A stretch of 17,448 nt of DNA from Spirochaetaceae bacterium (GTDB lineage Bacteria; Spirochaetota; Spirochaetia; Treponematales; Breznakiellaceae), in contig JAIRMO010000081.1 in the NCBI GenBank assembly GCA_031258625.1, positions 1 through 17,448 on the forward strand, in the 5' to 3' direction. The notes beneath the pieces were generated by a model, which was not told where the DNA came from, did no database searches, and saw only the letters and a list, made by a program, of their open reading frames with translations. Shown here piece by piece: positions 1 to 6,710 of this stretch. The first letter of the stretch is position 1. Every line of letters starts with the position of its first letter. The translations under genes were made by a program, and so were the position numbers.

Positions 1-190
1 GCTGATTTTAGCCTCTTTAATCCGTGAAAATCAGGGTAACCGGCGGACTTTTTCCGCAACGTATACGCATAGCGGGTCCGCCCCCCACTCCTTGCATAAA
101 TATACGTAAAGGGTCAGACCCTAAACGTATATTTATGCAACCCCCGCCCCCAGAGGGGGTTCCCTTGTTCCCTAAGTAAACGCCTATGGG
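1..190 (-). mobile_element. R3 miniature element, left copy (cut by window edge)
   Basis: This is the reverse complement of the copy at 4605-4790, differing at only a few bases plus one small indel near 160. It contains a 16-bp perfect stem (92-107 with 125-140, arms TTGCATAAATATACGT / ACGTATATTTATGCAA) whose loop holds the smaller palindrome GGGTCAGACCC (111-121). A second hairpin pairs 2-9 with 27-34. Its right terminal repeat is TAAGTAAACGCCTAT at 173-187. By comparison with the full copy, about 50 bp of this element should lie left of the window. No protein is encoded, so it can only be mobilised in trans. Confidence 0.85.
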
Positions 191-300
191 GTTTAACACC
201 TAAGAACCCGCCTTCCAGCGGGGAGCCTCTGGTAACACCATCGAAGTATCTCCGGATCACTCTTTACAAAGGGGGCTTTTCCCGGTAATTTATCAATATT

Positions 301-1299
301 ATGAAGAAGATAGCCCTTACCGGGATCAAACCCACGGGGATCCTCCACATCGGGAACTACTTTGGGGCTATAAAACCGGCCCTGGAGCTGGCCAACGAGT
401 ACGATGCCCGTTATTTCATCGCCGATTACCACGCCCTGAATACCATGAAGGATCCCAAGGAACTGACCGCCAATATCCGGGAAGTTGCCGCGGGCTGGCT
501 GGCCGCGGGGCTGGACCCGGAACAGGTTGTTTTTTACCGCCAAAGTTCCATCCCGGAAACCTTTGAGCTTACCACCATCCTTATGGCCTTTACCGCCAAG
601 GGTTTGATGAACCGGGCCCATGCCTACAAGGCGGCGGTTCAGGAAAACGCCGAGAAAGGGAATGATCCCGACGCGGGGATCAATATGGGGCTTTTTACCT
701 ATCCGGTGCTTATGGCGGCGGATATACTGCTTTTTGATTCCGACGTGGTCCCCGTGGGGCAGGATCAGACCCAGCATGTGGAGATGGCCCAGGACATAGC
801 CCAGGCGGTGAACTTCAACTATAAGGCGGAACTCCTCCGGGTACCGGAGGTTTCGATCCGGGAGAATGTCGCGGTGATACCCGGCCTGGACGGCAGGAAG
901 ATGAGCAAGAGTTACGGTAACGCTATCCCTCTGTTTGCCCCGGAAAAGGAGCTGCGGAAGCTCATCATGCGGATAGTCACCAATTCCCAGGGGGTGGAGG
1001 AACCCAAGGACCCGGAAAATTCCCAAATATACCTGCTCTACAAACTTTTTGCCACACCGGAGGAACAACAGGCCCTGGCAAACCGTTACCGGGCAGGGGG
1101 TATGGGCTGGGGGGAGGCCAAGGAGGAGCTTTTCCGGGCGGCAAACCGGCGCCTCACGCCCCTCAGGCAGCGCTTTGAGGAGATCCTGGCGGATCCCGTG
1201 GGGCTTGACCGGGTCCTGGCCCAGGGGGCGGAAAAGGCCCGGTCCATCGCCGCCGGAACCGTGGCCCGGCTCCGTAAGGCCGCGGGGATCGACTTTTAG
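301..1299 (+). CDS. trpS: Tryptophan--tRNA ligase
   Basis: Cytoplasmic class Ic aminoacyl-tRNA synthetase that charges tRNA(Trp) with L-tryptophan using ATP. The 332-residue length is normal for bacterial TrpS. The class I signature appears as HIGN at residues 16-19 (in TGILHIGNYFG), the Trp/ATP-site segment VGQDQTQHVEMA at 152-163, and the KMSKS loop at 200-204. The ATG at 301 is chosen because the protein begins directly at the conserved first strand (MKKIALTGIKPTG). No Shine-Dalgarno sequence lies at normal spacing: the nearest purine run (GGGGG near 271) is about 25 bases upstream. A weak promoter-like pair (TTTACA at 263-268, TAATTT at 286-291, 17 bp apart) would start transcription at about 298. 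The gene stands alone, with R3 upstream and an R1 hairpin downstream. Confidence 0.97.
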   Translation: MKKIALTGIKPTGILHIGNYFGAIKPALELANEYDARYFIADYHALNTMKDPKELTANIREVAAGWLAAGLDPEQVVFYRQSSIPETFELTTILMAFTAKGLMNRAHAYKAAVQENAEKGNDPDAGINMGLFTYPVLMAADILLFDSDVVPVGQDQTQHVEMAQDIAQAVNFNYKAELLRVPEVSIRENVAVIPGLDGRKMSKSYGNAIPLFAPEKELRKLIMRIVTNSQGVEEPKDPENSQIYLLYKLFATPEEQQALANRYRAGGMGWGEAKEELFRAANRRLTPLRQRFEEILADPVGLDRVLAQGAEKARSIAAGTVARLRKAAGIDF

Positions 1300-1318
1300 G
1301 CCCTCCCTATTGTTATAC

Positions 1319-1354
1319 GCGGCTGCTCCAAGACTTCGGTTTTGGGCAGCCTCC
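1319..1354. terminator. R1 palindromic repeat (short form), probable bidirectional terminator
   Basis: The sequence CGGCTGCTCCAAGAC-TTCG-GTTTTGGGCAGCC forms an imperfect hairpin between the convergent stops of trpS (1299) and the HEAT-like gene (1363). It is a diverged member of the R1 family seen at 13285-13321, 13367-13424, 6648-6707 and 17247-17272. The terminator role is inferred from its position between convergent genes. No long T-run follows on either strand. Confidence 0.55.
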
Positions 1355-1362
1355 TTAAATTT

Positions 1363-2544
1363 TCACAGGCTGGTCAGGGCGTCATTGGCCAGTTTTTTGA
1401 CCGCGTCATTCCAGTTAAGGGAAAGCGCCGTGTTTATAGCGGGCCGTCCCTGGGGATTGCCCGTAGCGCCAATGGCGGGTATCAAAGCCCGGACCATCTG
1501 CTGATCATCCGGACGCAGGTTATTACTCTGCAATTTACCGTTAATGATCATCAGGAAGGATGAGAGGAGTTCCGTCGCCTTATCGGTGGCCAGAGACGCC
1601 AGGGCCGCCACGGTGTCGAGTTTTTCCTGGGTATCGGTCCCCTGCCGGTAGGAACGTTCCAACAGGGGATATACCGCCTCGTCTTCGGTATGGTACCGGT
1701 TGATCATCCTAATCGCCAGTTTACGGATATTGGTCACCCCCGCCCGGACCCGCAGGTCATTGGTCGGCAGCCTCCAGCCTTCCTTCAGCGCCTCCAGCGC
1801 CACGCCGGCCTTGACGGTGGCGGACGCATCGGAGGCCTCCAGGTCTTGCAGGGCCTGGTACTTGCTTTCATAGGAATAGGAAGTGGCCCGGATCACCGAG
1901 GCATAGGGCTCCACAGGGTCGTTGGAAAGGTTTTTCAGGGATGTCTTGGCCTGGTTCTTGATCCGATCCGAATACCACCCCGTGGAGGCAAGATATACCC
2001 TAACAGCCGCTTCCTTTCGGGATTCTTCGGATAGGTCCTGATAATTTTCAAGGGCAACAATGGCCCCATAGGCAACCCGTTCCCCCCCCTCCCGGTCAAG
2101 AGCGGGCCGGGCGTTCAGGTCGTGGAGCGTTTGGAGTACATGGGGTACATAATCCACCGCCCCCACGCGGCTCAGGGCGATCAGGGCGTCCGCCTTTACC
2201 AATGGGTTGGGAAAAACCTCGACGAGCCTCCACAAATTCCTCCCCGCGGCGGTATACTTTTTCTCCCCCAATACCCTTGCGAGAAACCGGGCGGTGGCAT
2301 CGGCAGCATTCCGTTCCAAGGTAATCTGGATATTGGGATACTCCGTGAGCAGCCGGCTCAGGGCGTTGGCAAAAAACTCCTCCGAATCACTGAGATTCGC
2401 CTCCTCCGCTTGCTGGAGGATGCTTAAACGATCGGAAATAGTTTCAGCGCCGTTATAAAGATAGGTATAGGTCGCCAAATCCTGAGAAACACCCAGGGCA
2501 ATGGCAATCATGGCTAAAAGAATAAAACAAAAAAAACGTTTCAT
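1363..2544 (-). CDS. Secreted HEAT-repeat-like protein
   Basis: 393 residues with an N-terminal signal peptide (MKRFFCF, then a hydrophobic stretch at about 4-19, with a likely cleavage near GVSQD), so it is probably periplasmic or surface-exposed. The mature part is almost all helical, with repeats of paired amphipathic helices resembling HEAT or armadillo units. The clearest are at 108-145 (PNPLVKADALIALSRVGAV), around 305-330 and at 345-393 (VRALIPAIGATGNPQG, then KKLANDAL). Such solenoids serve as protein-binding scaffolds; no catalytic motif is visible. Spirochaetes carry many proteins of this style with unknown role. A good ribosome-binding site (AAAGGAAAAGGAA) precedes the ATG. It diverges from the GH5 gene across a 178-bp AT-rich gap and converges on trpS. 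The specific function is unknown. Confidence 0.82.
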   Translation of the reverse strand: MKRFFCFILLAMIAIALGVSQDLATYTYLYNGAETISDRLSILQQAEEANLSDSEEFFANALSRLLTEYPNIQITLERNAADATARFLARVLGEKKYTAAGRNLWRLVEVFPNPLVKADALIALSRVGAVDYVPHVLQTLHDLNARPALDREGGERVAYGAIVALENYQDLSEESRKEAAVRVYLASTGWYSDRIKNQAKTSLKNLSNDPVEPYASVIRATSYSYESKYQALQDLEASDASATVKAGVALEALKEGWRLPTNDLRVRAGVTNIRKLAIRMINRYHTEDEAVYPLLERSYRQGTDTQEKLDTVAALASLATDKATELLSSFLMIINGKLQSNNLRPDDQQMVRALIPAIGATGNPQGRPAINTALSLNWNDAVKKLANDALTSL

Positions 2545-2722
2545 GGACTGGTTCCTTTTCCTTTAATTATGGATAATATACATACATTTTATCCAATGAT
2601 CCGGATCGGACTATTTTTATTGTATCATATAATTGAATATAGTAAACGGTATTCGGTCAAATTTTTAATTATTTGAGTCGGTTCTAAGATCCGGTGGGTC
2701 TTGGCGCTGACAGGGAGATTTT

Positions 2723-4603
2723 ATGAATATCGCCGGGAATCGTTTTACCGATGATCATGGCAGGACCCTTCTGCTCAGGGGCTGTAACCTGGGGGGGAGC
2801 TCTAAATACCCTCTGCACCCGGATGGTCAAAGCTGGCGGTCCGAATCGCTCTTAAACCCTTCGGGGGTGTCTTTTGTGGGGCGGCCCTTTCCTGAGGAAG
2901 AGGCGGAGGCCCATTTTGACCGGCTCCGGCGCTGGGGATTTACCTTTATCCGGTTTATTATCACCTGGGAAGCCCTGGAACATGAGGGGCCGGGGATCTA
3001 CGACGAGGCCTACCTGGCCTACCTGAGGAAAATTCTGCTTGTCGCGGAGCAAAAGGGGCTCTCCGTTTTTATCGATCCCCACCAGGACGCCTGGAGCCGC
3101 TGGACCGGCGGAGACGGCGCCCCGGCCTGGACCAGGGAAAAATTAGGCTTTAACCTGGACAACCTGGACGCCGTGGGGGCGGCGGTAACCCAGCAAAATT
3201 ATCACCGGTTCAACCGGGGCCCCTATCCCCGGATGATATGGCCTGTCAATTACAACCGCTATGCCCCGGCGACCCTGTTTACCCTGTTCTTTGCGGGGAA
3301 TGTCTATGCCCCGGGGGTTACGGTAGAAGGAGAGCCGGTCCAGGACTGGATCCAGGAACGATACTGCGCCGCCATGCGGCACGGCTACCGGCGCCTAAAA
3401 AACTGTAAGGCCGTCGTGGGGTGGGGAATCATGAACGAACCCCACCCGGGTTTTATCGGTTACCGCGACAACGGGGGCCTGGAAAACTGTATCGCCAAAG
3501 CCGGCCCCATGCCAAGCCCTTTCGCCGCCATGGCCGCGGCATCGGGCCGCCCGGTCCGGGTCCCGGTCTATTCCACGGGTTTAACGGGAATCCGGGTTAC
3601 CGGGCACCAAACCCTCAACCCCCAGGGTCTGTCCCTGTTTAAAGAAGGTTTTACCTGCCCCTGGAAGCAGGCCGGGGTCTGGACCGACGAAGGGGGGGAA
3701 CCCCGGCTCCTCAGGAAGGATCATTTCGCTTTGTACCAGGGAAGGCCGGCGGAGTTTGCCGGGGATTTTCTTAAACCCTTCATGAACCGCTTTATCCACC
3801 GGCTCCGGGAAGTACGGGAGGGGACGATCTTTTTTATTGAAGGGGTTCCCCAGGGGGACCAGCCCGGCTGGAAAAAGGAAGATCCCCCGGGGGTGGTAAA
3901 CGCCTTTCACTGGTACGACGGCGTTACCCTCTACACCAAGTCATTCCGCCCCTGGTTTTCCCTGCGGATCGATACGGGAAAACCCCTGTGGGGTCGGAAA
4001 CAGGTGGCCGCCTATTTTTCGGAACAACTGGGCCGGTCCATACGCTGGACCCGGGATCACATGGAAAACATCCCCTGTTTTTTGGGAGAATTCGGCCTTC
4101 CCTTTGACATGAACCGCGGGCGGGCCTTTAAGACCCGGAACTACCGCCTCCACGAGGAGGCCCTCTCCATGTATTACGACGCCATAGACGCCCATCTGCT
4201 CCATTCCACCATCTGGAATTACGCCGCGAATAACACCCATGAATGGGGGGACGGCTGGAATAACGAGGACCTTTCCATCTATCACAATGGGGAGGGCCGG
4301 GCGGTGGGGGGATGGTTGCGGCCCTATCCCCTGGCCACCGCGGGGATCCCCCGTTCTTTAAACTGGGACCGGAAAAAACGGCTCCTGGTCTACCGGTTTA
4401 TGGCGGACGCGGGAATTTCGGCCCCCACGGAGATCTATGCGCCCCGGGAATATTTCGGCGACAAGCCTGAAATAACGATCAAAACCTCCCGTCCCGGGGA
4501 GCATATACCGGCTGAATACCAAGGGGAAACACAACGGCTCCTCGTTTCCCACGGGGGCTATGGGGGAGAAGTGGAAGTTTCGGTCCGGGGAGAGGGGGCA
4601 TAG
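2723..4603 (+). CDS. Glycoside hydrolase family 5, glucocerebrosidase/steryl-glucosidase-like
   Basis: A 626-residue retaining beta-glycosidase with a (beta/alpha)8 barrel over roughly 1-550 and a small beta-rich C-terminal domain (about 555-626). Family 5 landmarks: LRGCNLGG at 18-25; IDPHQDAWSRWTGGDG at 117-132; the acid/base glutamate E239 in GWGIMNEP; HWY at 396-398; and the nucleophile E456 in FLGEFGLPFD. The HQDxWSRxTGGDGAP pattern and long inserts resemble GH5 subfamily 12 (fungal EGCrP-type enzymes acting on glucosylceramide and steryl glucosides) more than cellulases; the subfamily is my inference from remembered motifs. There is no signal peptide, so it should act in the cytoplasm, possibly on host- or diet-derived glycolipids. 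The ribosome site AGGGAG precedes the ATG by six bases. The stop codon touches the R3 element. It could instead act on another aryl or lipid beta-glucoside. Confidence 0.85.
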   Translation: MNIAGNRFTDDHGRTLLLRGCNLGGSSKYPLHPDGQSWRSESLLNPSGVSFVGRPFPEEEAEAHFDRLRRWGFTFIRFIITWEALEHEGPGIYDEAYLAYLRKILLVAEQKGLSVFIDPHQDAWSRWTGGDGAPAWTREKLGFNLDNLDAVGAAVTQQNYHRFNRGPYPRMIWPVNYNRYAPATLFTLFFAGNVYAPGVTVEGEPVQDWIQERYCAAMRHGYRRLKNCKAVVGWGIMNEPHPGFIGYRDNGGLENCIAKAGPMPSPFAAMAAASGRPVRVPVYSTGLTGIRVTGHQTLNPQGLSLFKEGFTCPWKQAGVWTDEGGEPRLLRKDHFALYQGRPAEFAGDFLKPFMNRFIHRLREVREGTIFFIEGVPQGDQPGWKKEDPPGVVNAFHWYDGVTLYTKSFRPWFSLRIDTGKPLWGRKQVAAYFSEQLGRSIRWTRDHMENIPCFLGEFGLPFDMNRGRAFKTRNYRLHEEALSMYYDAIDAHLLHSTIWNYAANNTHEWGDGWNNEDLSIYHNGEGRAVGGWLRPYPLATAGIPRSLNWDRKKRLLVYRFMADAGISAPTEIYAPREYFGDKPEITIKTSRPGEHIPAEYQGETQRLLVSHGGYGGEVEVSVRGEGA

Positions 4604-4604
4604 G

Positions 4605-4842
4605 CCCATAGGCGTTTACTTAGGGAACGAACCCTCTCTGGGGGCGGGGGTTGCATAAATATACGTTTGGGGTCTGACCCTTTACGTATATTTATGCAAG
4701 GAGCGGGGGGCGGACCCGCTATGCGTATACGTTGCGGAAAAAGTCCGCCGGTTACCCTGATTTTCGCGGATTAAAGAGGCTAAAATCAGCGTTAATCCAC
4801 GGATAATTTTCCAGTCTTGCGTTTAAGTAAACGCCTATAGGG
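4605..4842 (+). mobile_element. R3 miniature inverted-repeat element, full copy
   Basis: Non-coding element bounded by perfect 15-bp terminal inverted repeats, ATAGGCGTTTACTTA (4608-4622) and TAAGTAAACGCCTAT (4824-4838). Inside are a 16-bp perfect stem (4651-4666 with 4684-4699) whose loop carries GGGTCTGACCC, the smaller palindrome GCGGACCCGC, and a hairpin at 4819-4834 (GCGTTTAAGTAAACGC). The near-identical partner at 1-190 is inverted. Outside the termini the host sequence reads GGGCATAGGCCC on the left and GGGCATAGCCC on the right, which looks like a duplicated target. The element begins one base after the GH5 stop codon, so its hairpins may act as that gene's terminator. Confidence 0.82.
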
Positions 4843-5045
4843 CATAGCCCCTTTCAGGCCACCGAAGGGGGGCTTACGCTCAAAATGGCGACAGCCCTCT
4901 ATGGCTAAACTTGACCCGCAAATTTTTATCCCTATTGGTGGTCCACCGCTTCGAATTGTGGCGTTTTGAGCGGAATTTGTTTAAAAACTAAAGTTTTTGA
5001 TCAACCCATTAAAGCAAAACGGCTGATCAATCCCATATATTCTTC
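4843..5045. other. Hairpin-rich non-coding stretch before the transposase-like remnant
   Basis: No coding signal is seen. Three structures are visible: AGCCCCTTTC (4846-4855) pairing with GAAGGGGGGCT (4864-4874); a 9-bp stem CGCTCAAAA (4877-4885) with TTTTGAGCG (4964-4972), enclosing about 80 bases; and the near-palindrome GGTGGTCCACC (4936-4946) inside it. Palindromes next to a REP-associated transposase are typical of that family's own repeats, but this link is inference. Confidence 0.5.
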
Positions 5046-5514
5046 ATGAGATCATTACGGATACTGAAATAAGGAGTGTGGTACGAGATCCGTACCCGCG
5101 TCAACAACCGGGAGCCGTTGTTCCGCTTGGGGACAGGCGCTGTTCGCCCGGGTGTTCCGGGAGACGAAACGCCGGTTTGTCTTCGAGATTCGCGGGCTCT
5201 GTCTTGCGGATGACTGGCTGACGTTTTACATTAAACCGGCGGATGGGCTGGAACTGCCCGCAATCATGAAGTGGCTGAAACAGGTGTTTGCCCAACGGTA
5301 CAACCGGGCAGAGGGGCGGATCGGGCATATTTGGGGGGACCGGTATGGGTCACGGATACTGGCGGGGGAGGCGCCGGTGGAGGAGGAGATCACGGCGGCG
5401 GGGGAATGGAGCGAAGTATCGAACGCCGGGGTCAGACCCCGGTGTGGGAAAGCGGCGATCCAAACCGCTTTTCCCCTCATATTCCCCCTTCTCCCCGCCC
5501 CGGGACCCGGATAA
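5046..5514 (+). pseudogene. Broken REP-associated-transposase-like (Y1/RAYT-related) gene with HUH histidines replaced
   Basis: The reading frame starts at 5046 (MRSLRILK), meets TAA at 5070-5072, continues as GVWYEIRTRVNNREPLFRLGT, then needs a one-base correction near 5135-5138 to continue as ALFARVFRETKRRFVFEIRG. The rest is intact to about 5390: GLCLADDWLTFYIKP, LPAIMKWLKQVFAQRYN and RIGHIWGDRYGSRIL. The order of these blocks matches the Y1 transposase fold of REP-associated transposases. In that family the first block usually reads YHVTxRGNN, and the second reads MPNHVHLLxKP, with two metal-binding histidines. Here they read WYEIRTRVNN and LADDWLTFYIKP, so both His sites are lost, while the helix carrying the candidate tyrosine (RYN) remains. 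The C-terminal tail is low-complexity and may be frameshifted. One nonsense codon and one frameshift make it a pseudogene. Confidence 0.7.
5426..5442. repeat. CCGGGGTCAGACCCCGG palindrome inside the transposase-like remnant
   Basis: A 17-bp palindrome with one central unpaired base. Its core GGGTCAGACCC is the same as in the hairpin loops of both R3 copies (111-121 and, on the opposite strand, 4670-4680). It sits in the variable tail of the transposase-like remnant. Confidence 0.6.
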
Positions 5515-5630
5515 ACGGCGCTCATCCGCCCTGGGTTCCAGAGCAACCTTCTTTTCCACACCAAGCCGAAAACACTCAGGGGGAAGGTCTGTCCCAAAAC
5601 AGGTAAAACCTGAATTGCGGGTCACGTTTA

Positions 5631-5645
5631 GCCCCCTATGGGGGC
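5631..5645 (-). terminator. Possible weak terminator of the lytic transglycosylase gene
   Basis: GCCCCC-TAT-GGGGGC forms a six-pair GC stem sixteen bases past the transglycosylase stop codon. No T-run follows on the minus strand, so an intrinsic terminator is only possible, not shown. Confidence 0.3.
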
Positions 5646-5660
5646 CCCTGATTACCGGCG

Positions 5661-6464
5661 TTACCGGTAGGGGAAAAAGGCGATTTGGACCAATTCCGAT
5701 TTTTTTTCAGAGGCGGTGGCCGTTATCGCTTCCTGGGACAGGGGCAGCCCTTCCTTTAGAAAATATTCAACCCGAAAGGCATCTTCCACCCGGTTCCGCA
5801 TCTCCAGAATCCGGGAGACATAATCCAGGGTTCTTTTAGGGGTTTGATTGGATGTAACCCGGGCCGCCCCGGCATTGTACATAGCCAGCCCCGCAAGTTC
5901 CGAACCCGCCGTGTCCAGGCACCAGCGGAGATGGGCCATGCCGTAACGGGCATTTGTTTCGGGATTAAAAAAATCCGCATCCCTCAAATGGGGAAAAGAC
6001 AGGTTGTTAAGTTGAAACAGGCCGCGGTCGACACTGCCGTTGGCGTTTTTCTTGTTGATCGCCCGCACAGTGTACCGGCTTTCTTCCCAGCACAGGGCAA
6101 AGGCCAGGGCAGGGGGGATGTTATAAATCTCCGCCTGGGCAAGGATCACCGAGGCCAGTACCCTGGAATCGGCGACGGACGTAAAAAATTCCACCACCCC
6201 TTCTTTAAAAGAAGGTTCCCGATAGAATTCGAGGATGATATCCCTCCGTTTCCCCGATGCCAGGACAGAGGAAGCGGGCATTTTCACCTCTAAGGAAAGG
6301 GGAATTTCCACTGATTTATCCTGAACCGTCGAATCCGGTTCCGGCGGCTCCCCTTGAGAAAGAAAAAAGAAGCCTATTCCCCCGGCGGATATTATTATGA
6401 CCGCCAACCCAATACCAAAAAGCAACTTAAATTTAGAATACAAAATAGTCAAATACCTCATCAT
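5661..6464 (-). CDS. Membrane-anchored soluble-lytic-transglycosylase-fold protein
   Basis: A 267-residue peptidoglycan lytic transglycosylase that would cleave the MurNAc-GlcNAc linkage in the periplasm. One N-terminal membrane segment (about 14-36, LLFGIGLAVIIISAGGIGFFFL) serves as anchor, followed by a linker to about 100. The SLT domain covers roughly 104-225: catalytic Glu128 in CWEESRY, then GLFQLN (148-153) and AMYNAGAARV (194-203), which match the E-S, G-L-x-Q and YNAG landmarks of the family. Two ATGs are adjacent (6464 and 6461) without a clear Shine-Dalgarno; the first is used. An imperfect stem (GGTGAAATTGGT with ACCAATTC) sits in the leader just before the start. A good promoter lies at 6556-6585. 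It may serve cell-wall remodelling around periplasmic flagella or division; the exact role is not visible. Confidence 0.88.
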   Translation of the reverse strand: MMRYLTILYSKFKLLFGIGLAVIIISAGGIGFFFLSQGEPPEPDSTVQDKSVEIPLSLEVKMPASSVLASGKRRDIILEFYREPSFKEGVVEFFTSVADSRVLASVILAQAEIYNIPPALAFALCWEESRYTVRAINKKNANGSVDRGLFQLNNLSFPHLRDADFFNPETNARYGMAHLRWCLDTAGSELAGLAMYNAGAARVTSNQTPKRTLDYVSRILEMRNRVEDAFRVEYFLKEGLPLSQEAITATASEKKSELVQIAFFPYR

Positions 6465-6555
6465 TTTATTTGAATTGGTAAATCCCGTCAGCCACGGAAA
6501 CCAATTTCACCATTCGATTGGGTCTGAAACCGGCCCAACCACAACGAACACCACT

Positions 6556-6585
6556 ATTATATACCTTCGGAGAAACGAAAAGCAA
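6556..6585 (-). promoter_or_regulatory. Promoter of the lytic transglycosylase gene
   Basis: On the minus strand TTGCTT (6585-6580) is followed after 18 bases by TATAAT (6561-6556), close to the housekeeping sigma consensus. Transcription would start near 6549, giving a leader of about 85 bases. Confidence 0.6.
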
Positions 6586-6647
6586 GGTTTTGGCAATTTG
6601 TTTTTGAGTTTACCGGAAACTACAAGGATTTGTAAAAAAAGACCATA

Positions 6648-6707
6648 GAGCCTGTCCCAAAACTAATTGACTGTGTACTAACGCGCACGGTTTTGGGAAG
6701 GCCGCTC
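6648..6707 (-). terminator. R1 repeat (long form), probable serCA terminator
   Basis: This starts four bases past the serA stop. On the minus strand CCCAAAAC-CGTGCGCG...ATTA-GTTTTGGG forms a hairpin followed about ten bases later by seven T residues (complement of 6634-6640). The sequence is the same ~58-bp repeat found at 13367-13424. The arms here are somewhat diverged on one side (GGAAGGC against GACAGGC). Use as the terminator of the serCA message is inferred from position and the T-run. Confidence 0.6.
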
Positions 6708-6710
6708 TTT

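Noticed and set aside
191..300. T-box or other riboswitch controlling trpS
   Set aside because: No specifier loop, T-box core or antiterminator pairing is visible in the short gap between R3 and the start codon.
193..1068. 291-codon minus-strand open frame
   Set aside because: Lies antisense to trpS and its translation has no recognisable domain; a shadow of the GC-rich coding strand.
1..4842. Classical composite transposon formed by the two R3 copies
   Set aside because: No transposase lies in the R3 copies or between them; the enclosed genes include essential trpS. Two independent miniature insertions are simpler.
5226..5839. Overlapping open frames in both strands near the transposase remnant
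   Set aside because: Arginine/proline/glycine-rich, cross the transposase remnant and the transglycosylase end, and have no domain signal.
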